Origin: JAFDZV01 sp966128725
GTDB lineage: Bacteria; Bacteroidota; Ignavibacteria; OLB7
Assembly (NCBI GenBank): GCA_966128725.1
Contig: CBHYLN010000010.1
Coordinates: 1-58,344, forward strand
DNA length: 58,344 bases
Reading direction: 5' to 3'
The position numbers and the translations under genes are program-made. The notes beneath the pieces are model-generated. The model saw only the letters and a program-made list of their open reading frames with translations, did not search any database and was not told the origin of the DNA. Positions 35,015-44,700 of this stretch are shown here, piece by piece (the stretch's first letter is position 1; each line of letters starts with the position of its first letter).

Positions 35015-36493
35015 TCAGCCATCGGCACGTTGTTCGGCCGCCGCTGTGCATGCGTCGCAGTTGCCGCATGGGCGTTCGTCGTTGAACCCGAAATACTTCT
35101 CGATGAACACACGGCGGCATTCGGCCTCGCGGAAGTAACGCACCATCGAAAGCAGCTTCATGTTATCGGAGCGGAGCTTGTCGGCAAGGTACTCCTCGTC
35201 CTCCAACTCGGCGGGAATGTCGCCAACCACACGAAGGTCGCGATCCTCCAACCGGCCCTCGGTGACGCCATACCGATCCAGCATGCCCAGCGCGGTCTCC
35301 AGCCGGAAATCGCGGCGGTTCTTGAAGTTCAACTGCTCGCGCAGATACTCGCTGCCAAGCCTGTTGACATCCTCACCACCCCCTTCCAGAAGGCCGAACA
35401 GCCGCGCGTAGAATCCCGCGTTCGGGTTGGACCATTTGATGAAATCCATCTGGATGGACAGATCCTCCTGACTGTACAGCAGCAGGCAGAGCGCGTCGCG
35501 CCCATCACGCCCGGCGCGGCCAACTTCCTGGTAATACGATTCGATCGACGACGGCACTTCCACATGCACGATCAGCCCGATATCGGGCTTGTCGATGCCC
35601 ATGCCAAAGGCATTGGTGGCAAGGATCAACGAGTCGCCGCCGGCAAGAAATCGACGCTGGATCGCACGCCGCGCCTGCCCGGTCAACTGGCCATGATACA
35701 CGTCATGGCGCACCCCCTTGTCGCGCAGCAACTGCGAGAAGCGCTCCAGCGTGCCGACCAGCGAGAAGTAGAAGATCGCGGCGCCGGAGTAACGCGTGCG
35801 CAACTCCAGCAGCGTGTTCAGCTTGCCGGCGTCATCAAACACCTCGCGGGCCTCCAGGCGCAGGTTCGGACGGTCGATGCCGTGATGCACCGTCTGCATC
35901 TGCTCCGGACGCAGCCCCAGCTTGGCCACGATATCCTGCTGCACCTCGGGCGTGGCCGTGGCAGTCAGCGCGATTGTGGTGGGGTTGCCGATTGCGGCAC
36001 GGAACTCGCCCAGCCGCGAATAGTCCGGCCGGAAATCGTGCCCCCACTCCGACACACAGTGCGCTTCGTCCACCCCGAACAGATCGATGCGAGCCTGGCC
36101 CAGCGCCTGCATGAACTCCGGCTTGCGGAACCGCTCCGGCGTCACATACAGCATCTTGTATTCGCCGCGCACGAACCCGGCCAGGCGTGTTTCGCGGTCA
36201 TCGCGGCCTACCGTGGAGTTGATGAACGTGGCGGGAATGTTCCGACGGCGAAGGGCGTCCACCTGGTCCTGCATCAACGCGATCAACGGGCTTACCACCA
36301 GCGTGCCGCCTTCCAGGATCAACGCTGGAATCTGGTAACACAGTGACTTGCCGCCACCGGTTGGCATCAGCACCAGCGTATGCCCCTCGCCACGCGGCGA
36401 ATCCAGCAGGCGATTGATAATGCTGGCCTGATCGCCCCGAAAGGCAGCGTAACCGAAATATTCCTGAAGCGCTTCGAGCGGTGTGATCGGCAT
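35015..36493 (-). CDS. recQ: ATP-dependent DNA helicase RecQ
   Basis: This 492-residue 3'-5' helicase acts in recombination and repair. It has motif I (MPTGGGKSLCYQIPAL), the DEAH-type box DEAHCVSEWGHDFRPDYSRL, TATATPEV and motif VI QEVGRAGRDG. The zinc-binding region has the four-cysteine pattern C(R)...FGFNDERPCGNCDAC near the C terminus. An HRDC domain and a clear winged-helix tail are missing: the protein ends soon after the zinc motif, so it is a short RecQ. I chose the ATG at 36493. A structured hairpin lies in its leader. Confidence 0.95.
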   Translation of the reverse strand: MPITPLEALQEYFGYAAFRGDQASIINRLLDSPRGEGHTLVLMPTGGGKSLCYQIPALILEGGTLVVSPLIALMQDQVDALRRRNIPATFINSTVGRDDRETRLAGFVRGEYKMLYVTPERFRKPEFMQALGQARIDLFGVDEAHCVSEWGHDFRPDYSRLGEFRAAIGNPTTIALTATATPEVQQDIVAKLGLRPEQMQTVHHGIDRPNLRLEAREVFDDAGKLNTLLELRTRYSGAAIFYFSLVGTLERFSQLLRDKGVRHDVYHGQLTGQARRAIQRRFLAGGDSLILATNAFGMGIDKPDIGLIVHVEVPSSIESYYQEVGRAGRDGRDALCLLLYSQEDLSIQMDFIKWSNPNAGFYARLFGLLEGGGEDVNRLGSEYLREQLNFKNRRDFRLETALGMLDRYGVTEGRLEDRDLRVVGDIPAELEDEEYLADKLRSDNMKLLSMVRYFREAECRRVFIEKYFGFNDERPCGNCDACTAAAEQRADG

Positions 36494-36837
36494 GAACAAA
36501 TGGCAAAAGTCAGGGAAGGCCGGCGCAGGTATGATCACGAGGTACATGAAACACGGAAGCCCCCGCTCCTGCATGGCAACATGCAAGATACGGGGGTGCC
36601 CAAACGATCGCTGGTTACGATGTATGATACCCAGCAGCCTGCCGGACCTGGCAAACTGCTCGGCTACCGAGCCACAGGAGACTGTACAACGGCACAGTCA
36701 CCAACCGTCAACAACAAGCCAATGCACTGCCGCCCGGGCTGTGCGCCATCGGCATCCCCTTGCTTTCGCGGGGACACATGGGACGCAAACGCATGGGCGG
36801 AACGCAGGCAGAGACAGTCGCGCGTGCTGAGCGCCTC
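36494..36837. other. Intergenic region upstream of recQ
   Basis: It contains no gene. Present are the 36560-36596 hairpin and a smaller CCCC/GGGG stem around 36755-36775. No exact promoter was recognised. Confidence 0.45.
36560..36596 (-). promoter_or_regulatory. Nested hairpin in recQ leader or upstream terminator
   Basis: On the minus strand CCCCCG pairs with CGGGGG, and inside it TGCATG pairs with CATGCA around TTGC. It lies about 67 nt before the recQ ATG and is followed by CTTCCGTGTTTC. It may end the transcript of the upstream small gene or attenuate recQ. Confidence 0.45.
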
Positions 36838-37293
36838 TCAGGCGACGTGACGCATCTGGCCGATGCCGCGCCGCTCGGCGCCGCTCATTGCCACATGGAA
36901 ACGCCGCAGGGCGCCGCCCAGCTTTGTCATCACGCGCTGACGGTAATTCATATCGCGGAAGCTGGTACCGCGCTGGGCGATATCATTCCACAGGCCTTCG
37001 GCCACCCGCGCCACGGGGATCAACGACTGCGTAAGATCGCGCAGCATTTCGTTTTCCTCGCGAAGCTGACGGTTCTCGTCGGCCGCCGCGCTCATCACCG
37101 GATACTGAATCAGCTTGCGTTCGCTACGAACGGCCGAAATCAGGTTCAATCCGATATCAATGGCGCTGCGCAGAAGCGGTTCAGCGGGATTATTCTTTCC
37201 GAAGGTTAGGTGTAGCGACTGCAAAGCCGCACGTAGATCGCTCTCTGTCGATTGCAATTCCTCATCGCTGAGGCGCGGTCGTAGATTGCTCAT
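36838..37293 (-). CDS. Conserved-looking small cytosolic protein, function unknown
   Basis: This 151-residue protein is not recognised. It begins MSNLRPRLSDEELQSTESDL, is mostly helical, and has a likely coiled-coil segment (DENRQLREENEMLRDLTQSL, residues about 73-92). The C-terminal part is basic (RQRVMTKLGGALRRF). There is no signal peptide. An AGGAGG on the minus strand (37303-37308 on the plus strand) lies 9 nt before the ATG and supports the start. An inverted repeat TGTTAC-N9-GTAACA lies about 80-100 bp upstream. Confidence 0.65.
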   Translation of the reverse strand: MSNLRPRLSDEELQSTESDLRAALQSLHLTFGKNNPAEPLLRSAIDIGLNLISAVRSERKLIQYPVMSAAADENRQLREENEMLRDLTQSLIPVARVAEGLWNDIAQRGTSFRDMNYRQRVMTKLGGALRRFHVAMSGAERRGIGQMRHVA

Positions 37294-37374
37294 GGGAGTG
37301 GACCTCCTGATGGACTGGACTATTGGACTTCTGGACGCCGTGAATATACCGTGCGCCGTTCTTCAAAGCAATAG

Positions 37375-37395
37375 TGTTACCAATCTTTTGTAACA
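37375..37395. promoter_or_regulatory. Inverted repeat, candidate operator
   Basis: TGTTAC and GTAACA are perfect arms of 6 bp separated by 9 nt, located upstream of the 151-residue protein gene. The spacing fits binding of a dimeric regulator, but no regulator is known. Confidence 0.35.
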
Positions 37396-37571
37396 ACCAT
37401 GGATTGGGGTGGTGAATGCCCCGAGCAAGGCTGGGCAGCTTACCCATGCAGCCGGGCCAGCAGCACGAACATGATTCCGGGCGTTATTGATGAAATGCCA
37501 CCTCGGCGTTGATTGAAGGTGTCAACTCCGTACACCACCGGGATGAAATCTCCTTGAATCAATATGGCGTA

Positions 37572-38054
37572 CTAGGGGTAGATGCCATAACAGGCCTGAG
37601 TATACTGGCAACAGCCATATCCCGCATCACGTTGCCGAACCGCAGTGGCACAGTATCCCTTGTAGGACTTGCCGCGTACAGGGCTTCGGACCGACAATTC
37701 ACATGCACAGGTCGGATCGCAATCCCGTTTCGATTCGACCCATCGATAACATTTGCAGGTGATGCAGTTATTCGAGGTGCTGCCAGAGCCCCCCGAACCT
37801 GAAGTCGGGTCGAACTCGAATCCGTTCGTTCCCCCTCCCGACCCGCTGCCACCTGGATAGAAGTCTTGTCCCAATGGATCATCGAACCCGAAAATCGGCC
37901 CGCTTCCCAGCCATTCCCCGGAGCTGCCAAGCCCAACAAGCGGTGGTGGTGGTGGAACCGCACCGCGCCCGAATACCGGCACCGCACCCGTGAAACACAT
38001 GATCGTTACCACCAGAACGATGGCTGAACACGAAACGGAATGAACTGTTCCCAT
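37572..38054 (-). CDS. Small secreted cysteine-rich protein
   Basis: This 160-residue protein has a signal peptide (VSCSAIVLVVTIMCFTGAVPVFG). A short Pro stretch (VPPPPPL), a Gly/Ser-rich spacer (about residues 40-93) and a compact C-terminal domain follow. That domain has ten cysteines in about 65 residues (CITCKC, CDPTCAC, YC, GCC, AC). The cysteine pattern suggests a disulfide-bonded or metal-binding domain. I do not recognise the family. The gene follows the T9SS cargo gene by 15 bp with GGGAG in the gap, so the two are an operon and probably act together outside the cytoplasm. Confidence 0.7.
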   Translation of the reverse strand: MGTVHSVSCSAIVLVVTIMCFTGAVPVFGRGAVPPPPPLVGLGSSGEWLGSGPIFGFDDPLGQDFYPGGSGSGGGTNGFEFDPTSGSGGSGSTSNNCITCKCYRWVESKRDCDPTCACELSVRSPVRGKSYKGYCATAVRQRDAGYGCCQYTQACYGIYP

Positions 38055-38069
38055 GACATGGCTCCCGGT

Positions 38070-39185
38070 TTATCGTGTGACTGTACGCAGTGCAACTAGG
38101 CGACCGTTGTGGAGCAATGCCACAAAGTAGATGCCGGCACCATCGGTGCGATAGGCGGCGCGCGAACGGCCGGTGATGCCGGTTGTGATCCAGGGTGAGT
38201 AAAGATGCCGGCCGGATTCGTCGAACACGGCCACCACCGTACGCCCGGCCGCGGGTTCGTTGTCGAACGTGATGTTCAGTTCGCCCGAGGGCGAGCCAAC
38301 AACACCAAGGTATGGCTGCCCACCGGCCGGATGTGATGAGGCCCCACGAAGCTGCGGCGCGGTAAGCCGTGCGAAGGCCGGCTGGAACACGGTAGCGAAA
38401 TCCTGCCACATCGGTTCGGCAAGGCGTTGTGATGCCCCAAGCGTGATGTGATCGGTGCGGGTAAACCAGTATGGTCCGCCACCCCGGTGATACACCAGCA
38501 GCCGCAGGAATACGGCCGTGCCGTTGAGCGTCTGGTCAACCACGTACCTTGGGCACGCCATCAGCGGATACATGCCGTGGATGCGTGGGGGCGCCTCGGT
38601 CGGGTTTGCAAGAAGGCCGATGCTGTCAACCAGGGCAACGCGGGATGAATCCGACAGCCGAACCAGTTCCACGGCATAATCCAACGAATCCAGCGCCATA
38701 TACGCTGCGGTATCCTGCTCGCCCGTCATCAGGTTCTTCCAGTACAGCTCCCGGTAAAAGCTGATCGTGTCGCCGCCGTGCACGGTAAACGTGTCGGTGG
38801 TGCTGTTGAAGCTGAGCAACACCGCGTTTGCATTGGCAACACGCCGATCCTTCCAATGCCGCAATGGTATCCGGGCGCCGTTGTGGCTGCATTCGGTGAA
38901 CTCGTAGGTGGTGAGGAATATCGAATCGCTGACCATGTCGAACGAAAACGCCGCCGAGGCCCATTCAGCCGGAATCGGGTCGCCGCCCTGGCGCAAATAC
39001 ACGTAGGTACTATCCTGAATCAGCGCCCAGACGTTTGGATCATCCTGTGGATACGGGAGCATCACCGAATCGCTCGGCCCGGTGGCGACAAAGATGCCGG
39101 GCTGCGGGCCTTGCGCCGTAAGTGATACAGACCCGGCCATGGATGCGGCAACAAACAGCGCCAGTACGGAATAACGAACAAGCAT
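38070..39185 (-). CDS. Secreted protein with T9SS C-terminal sorting domain
   Basis: This 371-residue protein has a signal peptide (LVRYSVLALFVAASMAGSVSLTAQ). The body (residues 30-290) is not recognised. Residues about 297-371 have the look of a T9SS type A sorting domain: PSGELNITF, then VVAVFDESGRHLY, then GIYFVALLHNGRLVALRTVTR. Five cysteines or fewer are visible in the body. It is first in a two-gene operon with the cysteine-rich protein. The start at 39185 begins the signal peptide; 39209 is also possible. Confidence 0.72.
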   Translation of the reverse strand: MLVRYSVLALFVAASMAGSVSLTAQGPQPGIFVATGPSDSVMLPYPQDDPNVWALIQDSTYVYLRQGGDPIPAEWASAAFSFDMVSDSIFLTTYEFTECSHNGARIPLRHWKDRRVANANAVLLSFNSTTDTFTVHGGDTISFYRELYWKNLMTGEQDTAAYMALDSLDYAVELVRLSDSSRVALVDSIGLLANPTEAPPRIHGMYPLMACPRYVVDQTLNGTAVFLRLLVYHRGGGPYWFTRTDHITLGASQRLAEPMWQDFATVFQPAFARLTAPQLRGASSHPAGGQPYLGVVGSPSGELNITFDNEPAAGRTVVAVFDESGRHLYSPWITTGITGRSRAAYRTDGAGIYFVALLHNGRLVALRTVTR

Positions 39186-39202
39186 GGTGGGAATACGTAT
39201 TA

Positions 39203-39233
39203 CAAACATTGTATACTTCGAATACCTGAGAAA
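39203..39233 (-). promoter_or_regulatory. Near-consensus promoter of the T9SS cargo/Cys-rich operon
   Basis: TTTC (39233-39230), a 19-nt spacer and AATGTTTG (39210-39203) differ at one position in each box from the Bacteroidota consensus. It lies just upstream of the start at 39185. Confidence 0.45.
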
Positions 39234-39322
39234 TAATGGGGAGACGGTTGGAAACCAATTTAGGCAGCCGCACCATTGCGGTCAAGGGGAAGCCATATGG
39301 CCGAGGTGGTATGTGAACCCTG

Positions 39323-39359
39323 AAAAAAAAGAAGGGGTCGCGCGTATGGCGCGATCCCC
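39323..39359 (-). terminator. Rho-independent terminator after tRNA-Lys
   Basis: A stem of GGGG plus six more pairs (one bulged base) around a 5-nt loop is followed on the minus strand by T8 (A run at 39323-39330). It lies directly downstream of the tRNA. Confidence 0.9.
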
Positions 39360-39363
39360 TGTG

Positions 39364-39437
39364 TGTCCCCGCTCGGACTCGAACCGAGGACCCTCTGCTT
39401 AAAAGGCAGATGCTCTAACCTGCTGAGCTACGGGAAC
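39364..39437 (-). tRNA. tRNA-Lys (anticodon TTT)
   Basis: The 74-nt minus-strand sequence folds as a cloverleaf. The acceptor stem is GTTCCCG with CGGGGAC, the D-loop region is AGCTCAGCAGGTTAGAGC, the anticodon loop is CTTTTAA, and the T-loop motif is GGTTCGAGTCC. The 3' CCA is not encoded. It decodes AAA/AAG. Confidence 0.96.
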
Positions 39438-39463
39438 AACCGCTTGTGAGAAATCGAGAGCGG

Positions 39464-39494
39464 CAAAGATAGTCCGGGCGCCGGGGCCCCACAA
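39464..39494 (-). promoter_or_regulatory. Bacteroidota-type promoter of tRNA-Lys
   Basis: TTG (39494-39492), a 20-nt spacer and TATCTTTG (39471-39464) match the consensus exactly. It begins only about 10 bp after the dxs stop codon. Confidence 0.8.
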
Positions 39495-39503
39495 GGTGCG
39501 TTC

Positions 39504-41450
39504 TCAGACTGTCACAAGATTGCCGATCCCTTTCGGCAGATCGATGAAGCGTTTAACCACCCGCGCAATGCCGGCGGCATCCAGATCCAGATCGGCCAGC
39601 AGCTCATCGGCATCGCCGTGCTCCACGAATTCGTTGGCCGGCAGGCCGTGAACCATCACCTCCACACGCTCGAAGTACTGGCGCGTGGCCATGTGTTCCA
39701 ACACGGCACTCCCGAAGCCGCCCGCGGTAACGTTGTTCTCCACGGTCACGATCTTGGCGAAGCGTCCGCACAGCTCATCGATCATCTCCGTATCCAGCGG
39801 CTTGGCGAACCGGGCGTTGATCACCTCGCAGGAAATGCCCTCGGCAACCAGCAGCTCGGCGGCGTGCACGGAAGTCCAGGCCATGTCACCGATGGCCAGG
39901 ATTGCCACGTCGGTCCCCTCGCGCATGCGTTCAGCGCGGCCGATCTCCAGCATGCTGAAGCCCTTGCTCATCGGCACACCGCGCCCTTCGCCGCGCGGGT
40001 AGCGCAGCGCGATGGGACCCTTGCCATAGTTCACGGCCGTGTACAACATGTCGCGCAGCTCGGCCTCGTCCTTCGGGGCCATCACCACGATGTCCTGAAT
40101 GATGCGCAGATAGCTCAGGTCCAGCGCGCCGTGATGGGTAGGACCATCGTTGCCGGCGATGCCGGCGCGATCCAGCGCGAACACCACCGGCAGATGCTGC
40201 AACGAGCAATCGTGCACAATCTGGTCGAACCCGCGCTGCAGGAATGTGCTGTAGATCGCCACCACGGGAATGGCGCCTTCGGTGGCCATGCCGGCCGCGA
40301 ACGTCACGGCATGTTCCTCGGCGATGCCGACATCGAAGAACCTGTCGGGAAGCTCGCGGGCAAGGCGGTCAAGGCTTGTGCCGTCGGGCATGGCGGCGGT
40401 GATGCCCACCACGCTCGGGTTGGCGTGGGCGATCTCCACCAGCGCATCGCCGAACACCGCCTGGTACTTGGGCGCTTTCTTCCGTGCAACCCCATTGCTG
40501 GGTGGCGCGATCGCCTTGCCGGTAATCTTGTCGGTAGGGCCGCCAAGCGCATGCAGGCGCTGCGAGGCATCGGCCTCGGCCGGGGCAAACCCCTTCCCCT
40601 TCTCGGTGGTCACGTGCAACAGAACGGGGCCATCGATCCCCTTGGCGAAGTTGAACAGGTCAACCAGCTTGTTCACGTTGTGACCGTTCTCGGGGCCGAA
40701 GTAGTGAAAGCCCAGCGCCTCGAACAACATGCCCGGCGTGATCACGGCCTTCATGCCGCCTTCCAGACGCGAGGCAATCTTGCGCAGGCGATCACCCCAC
40801 GAACCCATTTCACCGGTGATATCCCAGATGCGGCCGCGCAGCTTCTGCGCCACCGACGTGGTGGCGATCTGCGTGAAGTAGTTGCTCAGCGCCCACACGT
40901 TCGGCGCAATGGACATGCGGTTGTCGTTGAGCACCACGATAATCCGCCGCCCCTGCACACCGCAGTTGTTCATGGCCTCGTAAGCCATGCCGCCGGTCAT
41001 CGCGCCGTCGCCAATGATGGCGGCAACATGAAAATCCTTCTTGGCCAGATCGCGCGCGGTGGCAACGCCCAGCGCGGCGGAGATCGACGTGGTTGCATGG
41101 CCCGCGCCAAACACATCGTATTCGCTTTCACTGCGTTTCAGGAACGGGCTCAACCCATCCTTCTTGCGGATGGTATGCAACAGCTCCTTGCGGCCAGTAA
41201 GGATCTTGTGCGGGTACGCCTGGTGCCCGGTGTCGATGATGATTTTGTCGGTGGGGGTGTCGAACGCGTAATGCGCGGCAACGGTAAGCTCCACCACGCC
41301 AAGCCCGGCGCCAAAGTGGCCCCCTACCTGGCAGATGACATCCACCATGAACTGGCGGACATCGTTGCACACCTGTCGGAGCTGGCCTGGCTGTAGCTGG
41401 CGCAGATCATGGGGTGTGTGGATCTCCTTGAGCAGCGGATAATCATCCAT
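39504..41450 (-). CDS. dxs: 1-deoxy-D-xylulose-5-phosphate synthase
   Basis: This 648-residue thiamine-diphosphate enzyme makes DXP from pyruvate and glyceraldehyde-3-phosphate, the first step of the MEP pathway, and also feeds thiamine and pyridoxal synthesis. It shows the TPP motif GDGAMTGGMAYEAMNN, the phosphate-binding HVTTEKGKG, the transketolase pyrimidine domain (GIAEEHAVTFAAGMA) and the DRAGIAGNDGPTHHG loop. The start MDDYPLLKEIHTPHDL (41450) matches family starts. In-frame ATGs at 41489, 41504 and 41573 would add short N-terminal residues. The size is normal. ispF is about 24 kb away in this window. Confidence 0.96.
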   Translation of the reverse strand: MDDYPLLKEIHTPHDLRQLQPGQLRQVCNDVRQFMVDVICQVGGHFGAGLGVVELTVAAHYAFDTPTDKIIIDTGHQAYPHKILTGRKELLHTIRKKDGLSPFLKRSESEYDVFGAGHATTSISAALGVATARDLAKKDFHVAAIIGDGAMTGGMAYEAMNNCGVQGRRIIVVLNDNRMSIAPNVWALSNYFTQIATTSVAQKLRGRIWDITGEMGSWGDRLRKIASRLEGGMKAVITPGMLFEALGFHYFGPENGHNVNKLVDLFNFAKGIDGPVLLHVTTEKGKGFAPAEADASQRLHALGGPTDKITGKAIAPPSNGVARKKAPKYQAVFGDALVEIAHANPSVVGITAAMPDGTSLDRLARELPDRFFDVGIAEEHAVTFAAGMATEGAIPVVAIYSTFLQRGFDQIVHDCSLQHLPVVFALDRAGIAGNDGPTHHGALDLSYLRIIQDIVVMAPKDEAELRDMLYTAVNYGKGPIALRYPRGEGRGVPMSKGFSMLEIGRAERMREGTDVAILAIGDMAWTSVHAAELLVAEGISCEVINARFAKPLDTEMIDELCGRFAKIVTVENNVTAGGFGSAVLEHMATRQYFERVEVMVHGLPANEFVEHGDADELLADLDLDAAGIARVVKRFIDLPKGIGNLVTV

Positions 41451-41792
41451 GTTGACGATTCCGCCCGTAAGACCCGGAAGTTCTCCCATAGCGCTGATAT
41501 TCATGCAAGAGACTGAAGAGCCGTCGCCACTCGTTACACCATCATCAGGTTGCATTCTACAACCTTCGTTCATCGCGGCGAAGCACCTGGATCGTTGCGC
41601 GATCGATTATCGCGCATTTGCCGCAAACACCGGCCGAGTTGCCGATCCGCAGCCGATCGTTCATCTCGAATCAAGTTTCAAACATAACGATCACCGGCTT
41701 CATAACGCCAAACGGGCCCGGATAATTCCTGTAACGCCCGGGGTCGATGCCCGGTGCAGGGAATTGCCGTGCCCGCCTGCTGAAGCCGCCGC
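41451..41792. other. Intergenic region porU to dxs
   Basis: It holds the dxs upstream region, a possible dxs N-terminal extension up to 41573, a promoter candidate at 41679-41712 and a weak CCGGG/CCCGG hairpin after porU. No separate gene is seen. Confidence 0.5.
41679..41712 (-). promoter_or_regulatory. Candidate dxs promoter
   Basis: TTTG (41712-41709), 22 nt and TATGTTTG (41686-41679) form a consensus -7 box with a slightly long spacer. The transcript would start near 41673. Confidence 0.5.
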
Positions 41793-44700
41793 CTAACGCG
41801 CCACGGCAACCTTCTCGATCGTCTCGAACTGCTGCCCACCCTCAACGCCGGCCACGTTCACGCGCAGACGGTACAGATACACGCCGTTGGCAAGGCTTTG
41901 GCCGTCGGCATCGGTTCCGTCCCAGTGAACGCGCACAAACCGGTCGGTTGTGCCCTTCAGTTCCAGATCGCGGACCTTCCGCCCGCTGGTTGTGTAGATG
42001 CTTACGTGCACGTCCAGCGGCTTGGTCTGATTGTGCCGGAACAGGAAATCCGTTTCGCGCGCCATCGGATTCGGGAAGTTCACCACATCCTCCACGCGCA
42101 ACTCCTGTTCGTTGCCTTCGGCAATGCGGAAGTACGCGGTTGCCTCGGCGGCATTGTTGTAGATGTCCCACGCCCGCACGCGCACGGTATGCTCGCCCGG
42201 CTCGGTAAGCCCCACAAGCCGACGCTCGGCACTGCCCTCGGCATAATTGGTGGGCAGCGTCTGGTAGCTGTCGGTAAGGTCAACGCTGCGAGCGTCGCCA
42301 TCCACCCAGGCCTCGATGCGGTGCCCGATGCTCGAACCGGAGGAGTTGATGCCGCTTGGGTCGGCGAGGTCCACAAGCAACATCGGCTCGGCAGCCACAA
42401 CGTCACCACTGCGGAAGCTGCGATCGCCCATGTACACCAGGATCGCCGGCCCCTTCACATCGGTTACGGTAGTGGTGTCCGCACCAAACACCCGCACGTT
42501 CGAGGTAGCACCCGCCGCGTCGGAGGTGGCGTTGTACGCGTACACATGAATGCGGCCGGCCGTGGAATCGAACGAGATATCCTTCGGCACGCGGAAGGTG
42601 ATGCTGAACTTGCCGTTGGTAACGTTGGCCGGGCCTCGGAACAGGCGGCCGCCGTAGTACACCACCGTTGGGGTTTCCTCGCCCGACTCCATCTTCGTTG
42701 TGCGATCGGCATCGTACAACGATACGATCGCCGTGCCGTTGAAATCCGCGCGAAGCGTCCCGAACTGATCGCGCACAACGCCTTCGATCGTAACCTGCGA
42801 AAGCGCGCCAACCTGCACGACGGCCGAATCCACTCGCTTGCCGTTAATGGCCGTGATCTCCACCGAATCGGTCGGCAGGTTCAACCGCAACACGGGATCG
42901 CCCAGCAGGAAGAACTTCTCGTCGTTGCTGGAAAAGCCGGACCGCCCAAACTTCGTGGTCATCAACGCCTGCCCGATTGTCGGGAACGCCCGCGTGACGG
43001 GATCGCGCGCGTACAACGCACGGAAGTGCGAACGCATCAGCTCCTCGTTGGGCGGGATATACACCGCCCGGGTGGCGGTCATCACGGCGATTGCGCCGCC
43101 GGTGGGATGCAGCAGGAACAGCTCGGCGCCCGAGACCACGGTGGGATCGTCGAAGTAGCCGAAGTTGCATGTCACCGCCGACACATACGTCAGCAGCGAA
43201 TCGTTGGTAAGCGACGTGATGAACTTGTCCTTCTCGAGGATGTACTCGTGCGCCCACACGTTCGGGTTACCGTGCCCAACCCAGTTGGTGATCACCGAGC
43301 CGCGATCCATCGACTGCGACAGATCCTGCTCGGCGGCCGGCTTGCGGCGCGTGGCGGCCTGCTCGGTGGGATATGCAGCCACGTACACCTTCTTCGGCTC
43401 CATCCAGTTCGGCACAAGGCGCCACAACGATTCCGACTGGCGCGTAAAGCCGCCACCCTCGCCAAGCGGGTAATCGTCATCGGCGGCCAACAACAACTGC
43501 TGCCGCCACAACCCGAAGTTCCGCACATCCTCGTACCGGATGATCTTGTCCACGACGTCGTCGGCCTGGTCAACCGTCTCCACGGCCAACCGGCCGATCG
43601 CCACATCGGTCTGAGCGTCGATCTGGCCCAGACCATCGGCAGTTACACGGGCGTAGAAATCATCGTAGCAACTGGATTCGATGTGGTCGTACACATCGGC
43701 ATCGTCGGTTTCGTACGGCGGCACAAGCGGCTTCTGCCGCGTCGCGATGTTGCGATAGTCGTACGATCCATCCCCGAACAGCACCACGTATTGCAGCTTG
43801 TGCGACCAGCGGCTGAAGGCCCACGCGATATAATTGCGGATGGCCGTGGGGTCCAGATTACCGTTGGAGAACTCGTTATAGATCTGCTCGGTGGTCACCA
43901 CCTCGACGCTCAGGCCGCGCGCGCGCCGATGATCCAGATAACGCTGCACCGGCGAGGCGCTCCGGCCCCCTGCCTTCATGAAATCCGGATGGGCAATCAC
44001 CAGCACGTCCACGTCCAACGAACGGGCGCGCAGGTCGGCGATGTCGGCGGTATGCACACTTTCAACCCGCTTGGCCGAACCGCGCGTGCAGACGAAGTAA
44101 TGGCGCGAGGCGGCCGGCGCGCGAAGCTGATCGGTAAACACGAAGCGGCCGTCGGTGGCCTGCGGTTGCAGTTGCAGCGGGTTGGCGGGGTCGGTAACGT
44201 CGAACCCGAGCACGTCGTTGCTGCTGAGATCCACAACCTCGTAACGCGCAAGGCCCGTACCTGCCGGCGACCAGAAGCTGAGACGGTCGTTCTCGGCCTT
44301 CAAGCTGCGGGTATAGTGGATCTCGTACCAATCCAGGTACCCGGTCGCCGGGACGCCATTGGAATACGTGATGCGAAGGCGGCTCATCTCGTCGGCGCCG
44401 ATATCACCCCCACCGCCAACAAACGTTCCCGCCGACGCCCAGGCAATCCCCTCGCCGCCAACCCCCGGCACCATGAAGGAGCCCAGGGCCTGATTTTCCT
44501 GCTCAACGGTGAAGGTGCCCGGCCCACCGTTTGCGGCCGAACGCCCGGCATTGGCGCACCGTATCCGGTACAGCACACGCTGCGAGCGATCAACCCCGGT
44601 AAGCTTCATCGGAAACACGCGGGGATCGGCCGGGCGGGCGTCGTCCACCTGAAACTGCGTGCCGAACCAGTCGCGGCCGGAGCCACCACTCTTGCGGATA

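Noticed and set aside
36380..36850. Plus-strand frames upstream of recQ
   Set aside because: They are antisense to the recQ start and cross the hairpin region. Composition is not protein-like.
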